A DNA stretch of 30,059 bases from Dehalococcoidia bacterium UBA1328 (lineage in GTDB: Bacteria; Chloroflexota; Dehalococcoidia; Lucifugimonadales; Lucifugimonadaceae): positions 2,142-32,200 of the forward strand of contig DBTA01000035.1 of assembly GCA_002306815.1 (NCBI GenBank), written 5' to 3'. The translations under genes and the position numbers were made by a program. Below, piece by piece: positions 15,474 through 23,805 of this stretch; position 1 is the stretch's first letter, and every line of letters begins with the position of its first letter. The notes under the pieces were generated by a model, which ran no database searches, was not told the DNA's origin, and worked only from the letters and a program-made list of their open reading frames with translations.

Positions 15474-16607
15474 TTACTCACCATCACCACGAAACGCATC
15501 TTTGAAGCGGTCGAACAAACCGCCATTGCCAGAATTATCGCTGACTCGCTCAAGACCGAACGACTCCGCCAGTTGTTGGAATAGTTGGGTCTGTTCTGCG
15601 CTGAGATCTTTAGGAGTTACAACCTTCAGTTCGACGAGTTGATCACCTCGACGTCCGGTAACTCCCATGTGTGGAATTCCTGCATCCTTGATTCGAGTGA
15701 TTGAACCCGACTGTGTCCCTCGTTTGATATCTAAGTCAGCCGAACCGTCGAGTGTTTCGACATTAATAATTCCGCCGAGGGCTGCCATTGCCATATTCAC
15801 TTCGGCAGTCATTAGAACGTCATTGCCTTTTCGAGCAAATACTCTATCGCGTTCGACACCAATGTGAACGTATAGATCGCCGTTCCGGTTACCTTGCCCC
15901 ACCGATTCACCTTCACCGTGGATGAGGAGTCGTGTTCCGTGCTCAACACCGGCAGGAACCTGTACCTCGATCTTTCGGGATTTTCGTTCGGTTCCACGTC
16001 CGGAACACTGCTTGCATGCAGTTTTTACCTGTTGCCCTTGACCATTGCATGTTGGGCAGGCTGTCACTTGCTGGAATTGACCAAAGAATGTTCGCTGGGT
16101 TCGGCGTACTTTACCTTCGCCATGGCATGTTGGACATTCGATTATGTCGGTGCCGGGTTCCGCCCGCTTGCCGTCGCACCGGTCGCATCGCTCCATTCGG
16201 TTTAGCTCGAGCTCGCGTGCAACACCGAAAGCGGCATCACGGAACGATACTTTGATCTGAAATTCCAGATCCGCTCCGCGATCGGGCGTCTGACCGGTAG
16301 CCCCCCCAAAGAACGAATCGAAAATATCCCCGAACCCTCCAAATCCTTCGAAACCGTCGAAGCCGCGACCTTCCTGGCCGTTAACTCCGGCATGACCAAA
16401 CTGGTCGTACTGCGCCTTGCGCTTAGGATCACTGAGGACCTGATAAGCCTCGTTCACCTCTTTGAACTGTTCGGCTGCTTCTGGAGCCTTGTTTCGATCA
16501 GGGTGATATTTGAGCGCCTGTTTTCGGAACGCTTTTTTCAGGTCTTCAGGGGTGGCATCTCGCGCTGCGCCGAGGACCTCGTAGTAATCTCGCTTACTAG
16601 TTGTCAT
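15474..16607 (-). CDS. dnaJ: Chaperone protein DnaJ (type I Hsp40)
   Basis: Co-chaperone that delivers substrates to DnaK and stimulates its ATPase. 377 residues with all type I parts: J domain with HPD (35-37), Gly/Phe-rich region (about 73-103), zinc-binding region with four CxxC pairs (Cys 141/144, 158/161, 184/187, 198/201), and the C-terminal substrate-binding domains. The first zinc motif is CDRCDGKRAEPG, with the typical variant ending. The gene follows hrcA by 162 bp on the same strand. grpE and dnaK, its usual neighbours, are absent from this window. Confidence 0.98.
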   Translation of the reverse strand: MTTSKRDYYEVLGAARDATPEDLKKAFRKQALKYHPDRNKAPEAAEQFKEVNEAYQVLSDPKRKAQYDQFGHAGVNGQEGRGFDGFEGFGGFGDIFDSFFGGATGQTPDRGADLEFQIKVSFRDAAFGVARELELNRMERCDRCDGKRAEPGTDIIECPTCHGEGKVRRTQRTFFGQFQQVTACPTCNGQGQQVKTACKQCSGRGTERKSRKIEVQVPAGVEHGTRLLIHGEGESVGQGNRNGDLYVHIGVERDRVFARKGNDVLMTAEVNMAMAALGGIINVETLDGSADLDIKRGTQSGSITRIKDAGIPHMGVTGRRGDQLVELKVVTPKDLSAEQTQLFQQLAESFGLERVSDNSGNGGLFDRFKDAFRGDGE

Positions 16608-16683
16608 AAAAAGCGGCCGCTTACCTCGTTGGAAGGATATGTTTTAGTTCGAAATATGAGTTTGCGCCTGAAACGCGCGCTAA

Positions 16684-16707
16684 AGTCTCAATTATAGACC
16701 TGAGTCT
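16684..16707. promoter_or_regulatory. Imperfect inverted repeat over a TATAAT box before dnaJ
   Basis: Read on the minus strand, AGACTCA (16707-16701) and TGAGACT (16690-16684) are 7-base arms with one central mismatch around a 10-base spacer that ends in TATAAT (16696-16691). This is a possible promoter with overlapping operator, about 80-100 bp before the dnaJ start. It shares the ACTC/GAG core with CIRCE but not the 9-base spacing, and no good -35 box is seen. Confidence 0.3.
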
Positions 16708-16769
16708 GTTTTGATCCGAGTGAGGGTTGGGACCCAACTACGGTAAAAGTTGAGGTTGAGTGAGCGGAT

Positions 16770-17798
16770 TTAGCCGTAGAACGTCATAGTCATCTTGTTC
16801 AGATGATTTGCGAGGTAGCTAACTGCAGGTATAGCCGTTTCGTACTCCATGCGAGTTGGAGCGACGACTCCAATAATGCCTTCAGCACTGCTAGACGAGC
16901 CGTATCGACTGAACACAACGGAGAAGTGTTTCATTGTTTCTTCCGTATTCTCTTCTCCGATTACTACACTCGTCATACCGCTCGATTCTGCGGCATTTTC
17001 AAATACTGATGTCGCCAACGAATCTTCGATTAGCCAACTGACACCTAGTGAAAGAGCTGGATCGGCGAGCAGTTCGGGTTGTTGGAACAATTTTCCGATA
17101 CCGCTGATTCGCTTCTCGTTGCCTGACACCGCGTTGTGTTGGCTAACGGCGGTAACTGCGGATTCGAACGCCTTTCGCTCCAGGCCATCACTTACATGAC
17201 TGGATCGCGAGGAGAGTCGGTTTGCAGGTACACCGACGATCACTTCGCTGAGTTTGTTTCTGGCGTGTTCTACTTCTGAGTTGGAAACCGTGGCATCGAG
17301 ATTGATCACCTGCTTGTACACGCTGGCTTCCTGAAGTACCACGATTACTACGACGAGCATTTCCTGTAGCTTGAGGAGTTCGAGACTCTTGACGGGTGCA
17401 GGAGCCGTACGCGGCAATGTGGTGAAGGCCAGTGTGTCCATCAGGTCAGTCAGGATATCTGAGGCGGATTCGATCCAATCTTCAACGTGCGTTCTGGCGG
17501 ATTGGAACTCGTGATCGATCCGTGATGAAACCCGAGGATGTAGAGTGGCATCCGGATCGAGCGAACCAACAAACTGTCTGTAACCTCTGTCAGAGGGAAC
17601 ACCCCCAGACGATACGTGAGGGCGATGAATCAATCCGTCCTCTTCCAGAGCCACCATTTCGTTGCGAATCGTCGCCGGACTAGCTTTCAGATTTGTTGAA
17701 CGGGCGACTTTGCTCGAGGCAACCGGGGACGCAGTCTGAACGTGTTCAGAAACGATGAACTTTAGAATCTCTCGTTTTCTATCTGTCAGAGTCGGCAT
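16770..17798 (-). CDS. hrcA: Heat-inducible transcription repressor HrcA
   Basis: Repressor of heat-shock chaperone genes, normally binding CIRCE elements with GroEL as modulator. 342 residues. The N-terminal winged-helix domain (1-75) contains LTDRKREILKFIVSEHVQTASPVAS, the recognition region SPATIRNEMVALEEDGLI and HVSSGGVPSDRGYRQFV; a GAF-like inserted-dimer region follows, ending in VVAPTRMEYETAIPAVSYLA. RKREIL plus PATIRNEM are diagnostic. The ATG at 17798 gives the standard N-terminus. No canonical CIRCE is present upstream; an unrelated inverted repeat lies 11-35 bp before the start. Confidence 0.96.
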   Translation of the reverse strand: MPTLTDRKREILKFIVSEHVQTASPVASSKVARSTNLKASPATIRNEMVALEEDGLIHRPHVSSGGVPSDRGYRQFVGSLDPDATLHPRVSSRIDHEFQSARTHVEDWIESASDILTDLMDTLAFTTLPRTAPAPVKSLELLKLQEMLVVVIVVLQEASVYKQVINLDATVSNSEVEHARNKLSEVIVGVPANRLSSRSSHVSDGLERKAFESAVTAVSQHNAVSGNEKRISGIGKLFQQPELLADPALSLGVSWLIEDSLATSVFENAAESSGMTSVVIGEENTEETMKHFSVVFSRYGSSSSAEGIIGVVAPTRMEYETAIPAVSYLANHLNKMTMTFYG

Positions 17799-17808
17799 TG
17801 TTACTTCA

Positions 17809-17833
17809 GCTAAAACCTAGCAGATGGTTTAGC
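17809..17833. promoter_or_regulatory. Inverted repeat immediately upstream of hrcA
   Basis: GCTAAAACC (17809-17817) and GGTTTAGC (17826-17833) form 8 base pairs with one bulged A, around an 8-base spacer. The site ends 11 bp before the hrcA start codon, where autoregulatory operators usually lie. CIRCE arms contain TTAGC or GCTAA; the GCTAA/TTAGC element is present here, but oriented inward-out and without the ACTC/GAGT core. It is a candidate diverged operator. Confidence 0.4.
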
Positions 17834-18073
17834 GCTGTTCCCACGCCACGATATGGCTTACACGGTAAATGATAAAACGTCGTGAAGTTAGCATGCGGTT
17901 TTCCCGAGCGTCAACGGTTTAATTTGATCAATCGCCTGGAACGTTGCTAGAACACGGTGATTTATCGCTATTGGATGATTAATGCACAGCTAAAAGGGTA
18001 AAGGCTCGAGGGTCGGAACAATGAAAAGATTGTCTCGTGAGTCGTTCTAACTGGCTAAATTTCAAAACTGTAA

Positions 18074-18591
18074 TGGCAGATTTGGTCATGCGATCGAACC
18101 AGATTTCAGTATGTCCGACTCCTCGCCTATGGCAAACTCTGGCTCTTTTCAGGTTCTGACCGAACTGGAAACTCCTGCAGATCATACGTTGGTAACGAAC
18201 GTTATTTTTATTTCGAGAGTAATTTCGATCGTGCAATTGGCGGATGGGATACAACGGTATCAATCGTCGATTATTATCCACATACTCCATGGTGGAACTA
18301 AGGACAAGTCTACGGGGCATTGGGCTTTCTAAAACGATCGAACCCTGGAGCTGAAATAGTGGGACATCTGAGAAAATACGGCGAATCACCAACAGATCAA
18401 CTCACAACCGAATCGGAGGAGTTGGTACTCGACTACGAGATTAAATTTCAGAGACCGAACGGAAGCTGGGAGCCAACTGGAACTGGGGGCAGTACGAGTA
18501 TCACTGGAGCGTGTTTCATGCAGAATGGTCCGGATACCTTACACTTCTCAATATTCTCGCGTTTAGTGCTTGGGATCGGCTAGATACGTAG
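18074..18591 (+). pseudogene. Decayed protein-coding remnant, aromatic-rich
   Basis: One frame stays open from 18074 to a TAA at 18299-18301 and again to 18583, giving protein-like text such as LLAYGKLWLFSGSD, YFYFESNFDRAIGGWD and DYYPHTPWWN. A second frame, open 18445-18588 with stop at 18589-18591, gives ANWNWGQYEYHW followed by AEWSGYLTLLNILAFSAWD. Reading the two together requires one in-frame stop and at least one frameshift, and the first segment lacks an ATG or GTG start. The unusual density of Trp and Tyr in only these frames suggests a former gene. The family is not recognised. Chance open frames cannot be fully excluded. Confidence 0.4.
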
Positions 18592-18822
18592 TTGCGCTCA
18601 TCGAGACCGATCGACTTTGATACAACGCTGAGTGTGGGAAAGAAACCTCGGAACTACTAAAGATCTTGATTACTCAGGTGATCTCAGTTGAAATTTGCTT
18701 TTGGCCTTCAATTTAATTGACGCTTTCGCGCGCACATAGTTAAATGAATGTTTGAACTGCGGTTGAGTTCGTAAACGTACGTGTTGATTCGGCGCGAAAG
18801 ACCTCTGCAAAGGAACATCTAA

Positions 18823-19440
18823 ATGGAGATTCGCTGGCTTGGAAATTCGACCTTCGAGATTCGATCCTCCGTGGGGGTCGTTGTGGTCGATCTCCAGGGC
18901 GAAATACCTGAAGGATCCAAACTGCCTGATGAGAACACGGTTTTCGCGTATAGCCAGGGTGATCACAACAGCCATTCCTACAACGATTCACAGGTGCTTA
19001 CCGGCCCGGGTGAATATGAGATCGGCGGCATAAGCGTTCGTGGTGTCGCTACACCAGCAGACGATCCATCAGTCTCGCGGGATATAAACACCGTATATGT
19101 AGTGGATGCCGATGGTTTGCAGGTTGCGACTCTTGGTAATCCTGGACACCAGCCGTCGGCGCAATCGGTTCAACAGATCAGTAAGGTCGACATTCTCCTA
19201 GTCAACACGGAGTCTCAAGGGCTTGAACCAGAAGAAATGTCTGCAGTGATCAGGAACCTTGAGCCGAAAATGATCGTTCCTTCGGGCTATGATTCCGATT
19301 CGGGGAAGCCTAGCGCGGCAATGCAGAGGTTCCTCACAGAGCTCGGCGTGAAAGAATTCAGTGCTGCTTCCAAGCTGACGGTAAGTAAGAGCAGCTTGCC
19401 CGACGAAAGAGCGGTTGCAGTTCTTCAGGTAAGCTCCTAG
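18823..19440 (+). CDS. Metallo-beta-lactamase-fold protein lacking metal ligands
   Basis: 205-residue protein of the short MBL-fold group (Lactamase_B_3/UPF0173-like). The frame of the family is clear: MEIRWLGNSTFEIRS at the start (usually WLGHSxF), LTGPGEYEIGGISVRGV (59-75), NTVYVVDADGLQVATLGNPGHQ (89-110; usually LGDLGH), VDILLV (122-127) and EPKMIVPSGY (147-156; usually PMHY). The HxHxDH metal motif is replaced by QGDHNSHS (45-52), which keeps only two of the four ligands. N8, N106 and S154 also replace residues normally polar-catalytic or metal-binding. It is therefore probably not a working hydrolase. The ATG has AAGGA eight bases upstream. A strong terminator lies 115 bp downstream. Confidence 0.85.
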   Translation: MEIRWLGNSTFEIRSSVGVVVVDLQGEIPEGSKLPDENTVFAYSQGDHNSHSYNDSQVLTGPGEYEIGGISVRGVATPADDPSVSRDINTVYVVDADGLQVATLGNPGHQPSAQSVQQISKVDILLVNTESQGLEPEEMSAVIRNLEPKMIVPSGYDSDSGKPSAAMQRFLTELGVKEFSAASKLTVSKSSLPDERAVAVLQVSS

Positions 19441-19554
19441 GGCCTCTGTTCGTTTAGGAGTGACCTGACCATAGCGATCATACATTTGCTGTTTCTAACA
19501 AAGTAACGACCCGGACGTTTTACTTTCTTTTCCTGTTTCTGTTTCGCCAGACAC

Positions 19555-19590
19555 AAAAAATCCCCTCGTCGTTAGGCGAGGGGATTTTTT
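19555..19590. terminator. Bidirectional Rho-independent terminator
   Basis: A perfect 14-bp stem (AAAAAATCCCCTCG, 19555-19568, with its complement at 19577-19590) closes an 8-base loop. Each arm ends in six A or T, so transcripts from either side finish in a U-run. It sits between two convergent genes, the MBL-fold gene (plus) and the surface-protein gene (minus), and can end both. Confidence 0.95.
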
Positions 19591-19653
19591 GTTATGAAAC
19601 TTTGTGAAGAGCTTCCGCAGGATTACCCCGTCGGAAAATCATCATTGTGCTCG

Positions 19654-20739
19654 CTAGATCACGTTTCGTTCTATCTTGCGCCATGCAAACAGCGCCAGAG
19701 GTGCTAGTAGCAACGCAATGTTGCCCAAAGCCGCAGGGCCACCTTCACGAGCGCTACACGAGCCACCTTCCGCTTCTTCAGCAACCGAGGTGGCGGTCGC
19801 TTGGGCCGCAACCGTTGCAGTCAAGTCTGCAATAGGTGTCGGCGTTGGGGTCGAAGTTGGAACGGGAGTTGGCGTCGGTGTTGGAGTTGGCGTTCGTGTC
19901 GGCTCAGGCGTTGGAGTTGGCGTCAAAGTAGGAGTCGGTGTCAAAGTTGGCGTCGGTGTAGGCGTGAGCGTCGGTGTAGGCGTTGGGGTTGGCAGTGCCG
20001 GGAATACGAGTAGGAAGTTCTCTTTGCTTATTCCATCCTCAAACACATCGGTTTGAAGAGCCTTGGTTTGACCAATGTAGAACTCTACGGTTTGACCAAC
20101 ATAGATATCTTCTGCTGGATCAACCGTTAGAAAGTACTCACCACCGAACACGGATGCAAATTCAGATACGTAACCGCCAATAACAGCATGTATTAGAGTC
20201 CCATCAGGTGGCGGCAAAGACCCGGCTCGAACTCGCCCTTCGTAGAAGGTTGGTTGAATTACCGCCGGCGTAGCAGTTGCCGTTGGAGGAACAGGTGTGG
20301 CAGTCGGCGTAGGTATTGGAGCAAAAGCGAAACTTAGACTTTCTTCTCTGAGCTGGGGTAACCCCCAGTCTAAAAGTTCATTACCAAACTGATCTATAAA
20401 CGCGTATGCGATTATTTCATCTGCCTGTACCTGATCTTCCAGCCAGAACGAAACGTCTTTGCCAATGTACTGCGCAGGTGCGTGAATGAAGAGACCTACA
20501 TAGGTGTCCGGGTTTTGGTCCCCAATGATGACCGGATTAGATTCCCAGTCATCAATACGTGCTGTTAGCGTCATTCCATTGGGATCGGCTCCATCAGAAA
20601 TAAATACAGGACCATGCAGCGTAAGCGCAGAGATGCTTGGAATCTCGCCTTGCGCGTTAACTGGTTCGCCTGCAGATGCCATGATCGCAGCCAGAGCGGC
20701 CGTCACGATCAGCATTCCGAGCAATCTAGTTAAGTTCAT
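19654..20739 (-). CDS. Secreted surface protein with Pro-Thr stalk and Cys-TM C-terminal anchor
   Basis: 361 residues, function unknown. The N-terminus is a signal peptide (hydrophobic 4-22, cleavage near Ala23 or Gln30). Two related globular domains follow: about 34-140, and about 166-250 (FYEGRVRAGSLPPPDG to YVGQTVEFYIG), joined by a short Pro/Thr linker. Residues about 251-305 are a TPTPTP stalk. The end is GGSCS (325-329) plus a hydrophobic segment (about 336-353) and RK, the layout of C-terminal sorting signals such as MYXO-CTERM and JDVT-CTERM. The protein is thus probably tethered to the outside of the cell. The ATG has AGGA seven bases upstream. It lies 116 bp after the S-layer-like gene on the same strand. 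Confidence 0.8.
   Translation of the reverse strand: MNLTRLLGMLIVTAALAAIMASAGEPVNAQGEIPSISALTLHGPVFISDGADPNGMTLTARIDDWESNPVIIGDQNPDTYVGLFIHAPAQYIGKDVSFWLEDQVQADEIIAYAFIDQFGNELLDWGLPQLREESLSFAFAPIPTPTATPVPPTATATPAVIQPTFYEGRVRAGSLPPPDGTLIHAVIGGYVSEFASVFGGEYFLTVDPAEDIYVGQTVEFYIGQTKALQTDVFEDGISKENFLLVFPALPTPTPTPTLTPTPTPTLTPTPTLTPTPTPEPTRTPTPTPTPTPVPTSTPTPTPIADLTATVAAQATATSVAEEAEGGSCSAREGGPAALGNIALLLAPLALFAWRKIERNVI
19835..19993. repeat. Minisatellite coding the Pro-Thr stalk
   Basis: About 160 bp of degenerate 6- to 12-base units of the type GGCGTTGGAGTT, GGCGTCGGTGTT (plus strand), coding the (Pro-Thr)n stalk of the minus-strand surface protein. Such tracts readily change length by slippage. 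A second, shorter Pro/Thr-coding tract lies near 20275-20315. Confidence 0.85.
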
Positions 20740-20789
20740 ATCTCAATCCTGTTGCAGGTGGTGAGTTTCGAATAGTTATATCAGCAGAA

Positions 20790-20821
20790 CGCCCCCCTCC
20801 CGACATATCGGAAGGGGGGCG
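20790..20821 (-). terminator. GC-rich stem-loop between the two surface-protein genes
   Basis: CGCCCCCCT (20790-20798) pairs with AGGGGGGCG (20813-20821); after one mismatch CCGA/TCGG extends the stem to a CATA loop. It lies 34 bp after the stop of the 970-residue gene and 50 bp before the next gene on that strand. The following U-run is poor, so it may end or attenuate transcription, or protect the 3' end of the upstream message. Confidence 0.6.
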
Positions 20822-20855
20822 CCCGTTATCACGTACTAACTCTTAGCAGCGATCC

Positions 20856-23768
20856 TTACGGAACGAGGTGTGGGAGTTGTCCGTTGTCCTGTGGGCTTAT
20901 GAAGACCCAAAGACCTAACCCGATCTTCACAACATCGGAGCCTTCCAGCTCATTGAACTGAGAAGTCACGGTGTCGAAAGCGTACGTTCGACCGTTGTTC
21001 ACGGTTTTGAAGTACGAGTCGTGGGTTACGTTTACGCCAGAACCAGCCTCATTCGGTCGTGTAAGGGTTGCACCCTTACTGCCAGACTGAGTCTGAATTC
21101 GGCTTTGGTCAATCACACCGACAAAGTTCCAACCGCTTCCGGTCGCAATCGCAGTCACGGCTGGTCGTGAATCGCCAGGACCAGTTGGACCCTCAAGAGC
21201 GACCTTCTGGTCTTCGAAGTCCGAAGCTTCAACCCAGTAACCGTGTCCAGCTTCGATAGTTGTCAGACCTGGAGTGGTCTGAGAAGTGAACGAATCATCT
21301 ACCTTAGATGCAATTCTCCACGGCTGTGAAGGCGTGGTTGCATCGTATGCAACAACCTGCTGTACACCTGAGTTCGACAGAACTGAGTTTACGTCACTGT
21401 CCACTGGGTTAGAAGGAACAGAAACTGCGTTCCAACCTGCGAACAGAGTGAGAACGAAGTTAGTTCGATCTTTCTTTGTGAACTTAGTTGTTGTCGTATT
21501 CGTGTTACCAGCAGCGTCCTTAGACTTCACCTTGTACGTGTGCTCTTTGTTCTCGAGCGCAGTTGTTGGCTGGTAGAAGAAAGTCTTGCTGTCAGCAGAA
21601 GCGATAAGACTCGCGGTCACATCATCGCCGTTGAATTCGGCTGAGGTGATCGTAATCGAAGACGCATCGGCTGAGTAGTCGGACACAAGGAACGGGTTCG
21701 ACTCAGTAACGGTAGATCCGTTAGCTGGAGACGAAGTTGGGGCCGATAGAGTCGCGTCCCTCACGTACGCCTTTACAGTGTCCTTGCCTTCGGTGGCAGA
21801 GTTAGAAGCAGAGTCGGTTGCTGTGACAGAAACCGAATGACTACCGTCTGCAGCGGCCGTTACAGTAAGTTCCCAGACATTACCACCCTGGGCAACAGCA
21901 CTAACTGCATTTGCCACTGTAGCGGAAGTCGTGATGTTCTTAACTGTCACCGTCGGTGCAGCCTGAAGATTCTCATCTGACGAAACACTGATGGTCATCT
22001 TGCTCTTGGTCAGGCTGTCAGAAGCTTCGGCGCCTGTACCTGTACCCGAACCACCTGAGCGTGTCACGGTGATTACTGGTGCAAGTTTGTCTGATGCAAT
22101 TGCAGAACCAGCGCTAGTTGAGTTACCAGCAATGTCCTCTACAGTGCCCTGAAGCTTTACTGTTGGCTTGTTGTTTGACGGAATGGTCGAGTCGATGTCG
22201 AGGTAAACGTCAGCTCCCTGGACTACCACACTTGCAGGAACGAATGTTCCGGCACCGTTACTCAATACGACCTGGAAGTCAGATTCACTGATCGAGGCTT
22301 CATTGACCTTGCCATCGAATCTGACAACGAGAGAGTCTCGTACGTTTGACTTCTCAGCCGGAGTAGCGATCGTCGTGTCCCAAGCCTTACCAGTCTCAGC
22401 AGCTGAGATCGTTGGGAGTACCCGGTCAATCTTAACTGTGTGAGGTTGGTTACCGTGTCGACCCGTTCCGTCATTGCCCTTCGAAGAGCTAGAGTCGGAG
22501 TATCCGTAGTTACCAGCAAGGTCTGCTACTTCACCCTGGAAGTCAACGACGTGGTCTGGGGTGGCAATGGTGCTGTTCGGAAGAACGACAGTTTCAGTGT
22601 AACTCCAGTCCTGCGATGCAGCACCGTCTGACCACGCAGATGTGCTAATGCTTGCAACCTTACCTATTTTGGTAGCAGCACTATCGCTTCCACCAGCACT
22701 GATGACCATACTAGAGTTGGCCTTGTCAGTGGTGTTGTCGATACGTAATGCGAACGTGCTCACATCTAGACCAGACTCGTTATCTGTCAGACCACCAGAG
22801 AACGACGGGAGGCGATTCTGAGTTTCAGAACCACTGGTCGGGCTGGTAATAGAAACCGTCGGCACAGTTGTGTCGAGCGATAGAGAAGCAGTTCGGTTTA
22901 CGTTGGTCGCAGTACCAGAGGTAGCGACGTCCACGTATGTGACTGTAATAGGTCCACCGATTGCAGGAATCTGTGCAGGGGAACCGGTGCTTCCACCATT
23001 TGTACCCGTAGTGAATCCTGAGGTTCGCTCTTTGACGAGTACTTCACCCTCGAATCGACCAGTGTTTCTTCCGGTCTCTGTGAGAGTCACAACCGCCGCA
23101 CTACCAGTGTAAACAACTGACTTAACTGTCGCTGTAGTCTTGTCTACTGCAGATGTCGGGTAAAGAATGTTGTACTTCACATCGTTATGGTGGGTGCCAT
23201 AGTCGACATCGAGTCGAATAAGCGGTGCGTTGCTTCCGTCACCAGCATATTGAATCGTAGCGCTAACACCTGTAACTACCCTAGACGAACCGTGAACCAC
23301 AACTTTGATGTCACTGTTGGAACCAATGATCGGTTTGGTTTTTGTGTCGTCTATCGTGATAAGCACGCTGTCGTCAGTAGAGTCAAAACCTGAACCAGTC
23401 AGCTGCGAAACGTCATTTGCAGCGGTACCGCGGTCAGCGTCGTATCCACTGGTGTTGTTAGACGTAACCGTAGTTGTTGTGTTGAGGTCCGAGTCAATAA
23501 CCGTCACGATGAATCGATCCGAGTTAGTGACGATGTCACGAGCAGTTGTACCTGTCGTAACGCTTGATTTGTAAGTCCCATACACCGTGCTGGCAGTTGT
23601 ACGACCTGAGGGCTTACCTGACCCTTCAGTCGTAAGATTGGACGCTTTGTTGGTGACGTACACCTTGCCGTCCGCTGCAGCACTGGCGGAGTGAGAGAGG
23701 CCTACAACAGCTACCGCAACCAACGCAATAAGCGTAAGCCCGGAAAGCAATTTAACTGATAGCTTCAC
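20856..23768 (-). CDS. Large secreted S-layer-like protein with Ig-like domains
   Basis: 970 residues with a clear signal peptide (hydrophobic core 8-24, ASA-A cleavage at 30/31). The mature part is rich in Thr, Ser, Val, Asp and Gly, contains no cysteine, and consists of beta-sandwich-like modules; repeated phrases such as VADLAGN, VEDIAGN and KDAAGNTN mark Big/Ig-like ends. From about 775 a different module begins with LTLFAGWNAVSVPSNPVD and ends LGLWVFISP followed by a polar tail; there is no C-terminal membrane segment. Composition, size and export suggest a surface-layer or fibre protein; the identity of the domains is not proven. The start is GTG at 23768 with a full AGGAGG nine bases upstream, which points to high expression. 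Its 5' leader is long and structured. Confidence 0.8.
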   Translation of the reverse strand: MKLSVKLLSGLTLIALVAVAVVGLSHSASAAADGKVYVTNKASNLTTEGSGKPSGRTTASTVYGTYKSSVTTGTTARDIVTNSDRFIVTVIDSDLNTTTTVTSNNTSGYDADRGTAANDVSQLTGSGFDSTDDSVLITIDDTKTKPIIGSNSDIKVVVHGSSRVVTGVSATIQYAGDGSNAPLIRLDVDYGTHHNDVKYNILYPTSAVDKTTATVKSVVYTGSAAVVTLTETGRNTGRFEGEVLVKERTSGFTTGTNGGSTGSPAQIPAIGGPITVTYVDVATSGTATNVNRTASLSLDTTVPTVSITSPTSGSETQNRLPSFSGGLTDNESGLDVSTFALRIDNTTDKANSSMVISAGGSDSAATKIGKVASISTSAWSDGAASQDWSYTETVVLPNSTIATPDHVVDFQGEVADLAGNYGYSDSSSSKGNDGTGRHGNQPHTVKIDRVLPTISAAETGKAWDTTIATPAEKSNVRDSLVVRFDGKVNEASISESDFQVVLSNGAGTFVPASVVVQGADVYLDIDSTIPSNNKPTVKLQGTVEDIAGNSTSAGSAIASDKLAPVITVTRSGGSGTGTGAEASDSLTKSKMTISVSSDENLQAAPTVTVKNITTSATVANAVSAVAQGGNVWELTVTAAADGSHSVSVTATDSASNSATEGKDTVKAYVRDATLSAPTSSPANGSTVTESNPFLVSDYSADASSITITSAEFNGDDVTASLIASADSKTFFYQPTTALENKEHTYKVKSKDAAGNTNTTTTKFTKKDRTNFVLTLFAGWNAVSVPSNPVDSDVNSVLSNSGVQQVVAYDATTPSQPWRIASKVDDSFTSQTTPGLTTIEAGHGYWVEASDFEDQKVALEGPTGPGDSRPAVTAIATGSGWNFVGVIDQSRIQTQSGSKGATLTRPNEAGSGVNVTHDSYFKTVNNGRTYAFDTVTSQFNELEGSDVVKIGLGLWVFISPQDNGQLPHLVP

Positions 23769-23805
23769 AGCTTCAGTCCTCCTTGCATCCGCGTATCTCC
23801 CACAA

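Larger units (their letters stand above)
17799..18822. other. 1-kb region without an intact gene
   Basis: The stretch holds the hrcA upstream region (17799-17900, with the inverted repeat), about 170 bp where nothing can be recognised, a coding-like but broken segment (18074-18591, listed separately), and about 230 bp leading to the MBL-fold gene, including its ribosome site AAGGA eight bases before 18823. No RNA gene was recognised. Confidence 0.6.

Noticed and set aside
16608..17900. CIRCE elements near hrcA and dnaJ
   Set aside because: No TTAGCACTC-N9-GAGTGCTAA or close variant was found; only unrelated inverted repeats are present.
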